DNA of 6,361 bases from NCBI GenBank assembly GCA_040902855.1, contig JBBDWN010000042.1, forward strand, positions 1-6,361. Reading direction: 5' to 3'. Positions 6,351 to 6,361 of the stretch are shown in pieces. The stretch comes from DATHWB01 sp040902855. GTDB lineage: Bacteria; Actinomycetota; Acidimicrobiia; Spongiisociales; ZC4RG35. A program made the position numbers and the translations under genes. Each line of letters starts with the position of its first letter. Within the stretch, counting starts at the first letter, position 1. Below the pieces are notes generated by a model. The model ran no database searches, was not told the DNA's origin, and saw only the letters and a program-made list of their open reading frames with translations.

Positions 6351-6361
6351 TCTCATGCCGG

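Overview
The window is a branched-chain amino acid (BCAA) biosynthesis operon read entirely on the minus strand, in the order ilvB - ilvN - ilvC - leuA - leuB. The DNA is GC-rich with strong G/C preference at third codon positions. By memory of family sequences, LeuB (350 aa), IlvN and the IlvB loop around residue 103 look most like actinobacterial proteins. LeuA, however, is the roughly 500-residue type rather than the long form of mycobacteria and streptomycetes. A high-GC actinobacterium outside the classical Mycobacterium/Streptomyces groups (an Acidimicrobiia-like lineage would fit) is my best guess; this is inference, not a database result.

Layout, in transcription order from the right end. 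At 6322-6350 there is a near-consensus sigma70-type promoter, TTGACT - 17 bp - CATACT. About 3-5 nt after the expected transcription start lies a 9-codon ORF, MFHSILVLP (6280-6309), with consecutive Ile-Leu-Val-Leu codons. It is followed directly by an 11-bp hairpin (6251-6280) and then a classical intrinsic terminator (6218-6243). This is the architecture of a ribosome-mediated transcription attenuator responding to all three BCAAs. The leader ORF appears to be read from a virtually leaderless mRNA.

Behind the attenuator come ilvB and ilvN (large and small subunits of acetohydroxyacid synthase), ilvC (ketol-acid reductoisomerase), leuA (2-isopropylmalate synthase) and leuB (3-isopropylmalate dehydrogenase). 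Spacers are 18 nt (ilvB/ilvN), 21 nt (ilvN/ilvC), 120 nt (ilvC/leuA) and 1 nt (leuA/leuB). The 120-nt spacer holds a strong multi-part stem-loop without a U-tract, at the boundary between the common Ile/Val genes and the Leu-specific genes. No frameshifts or missing catalytic residues were seen in the five enzymes.

After leuB the operon ends against the 3' end of a convergent, unidentified plus-strand gene (1-120). The cluster supplies AHAS and KARI for the shared Val/Ile/Leu route and two of the Leu-branch enzymes. ilvD, ilvE, leuC and leuD are not in the window and must be encoded elsewhere. The enzymes themselves are ordinary; the regulatory leader is the part most worth following up.
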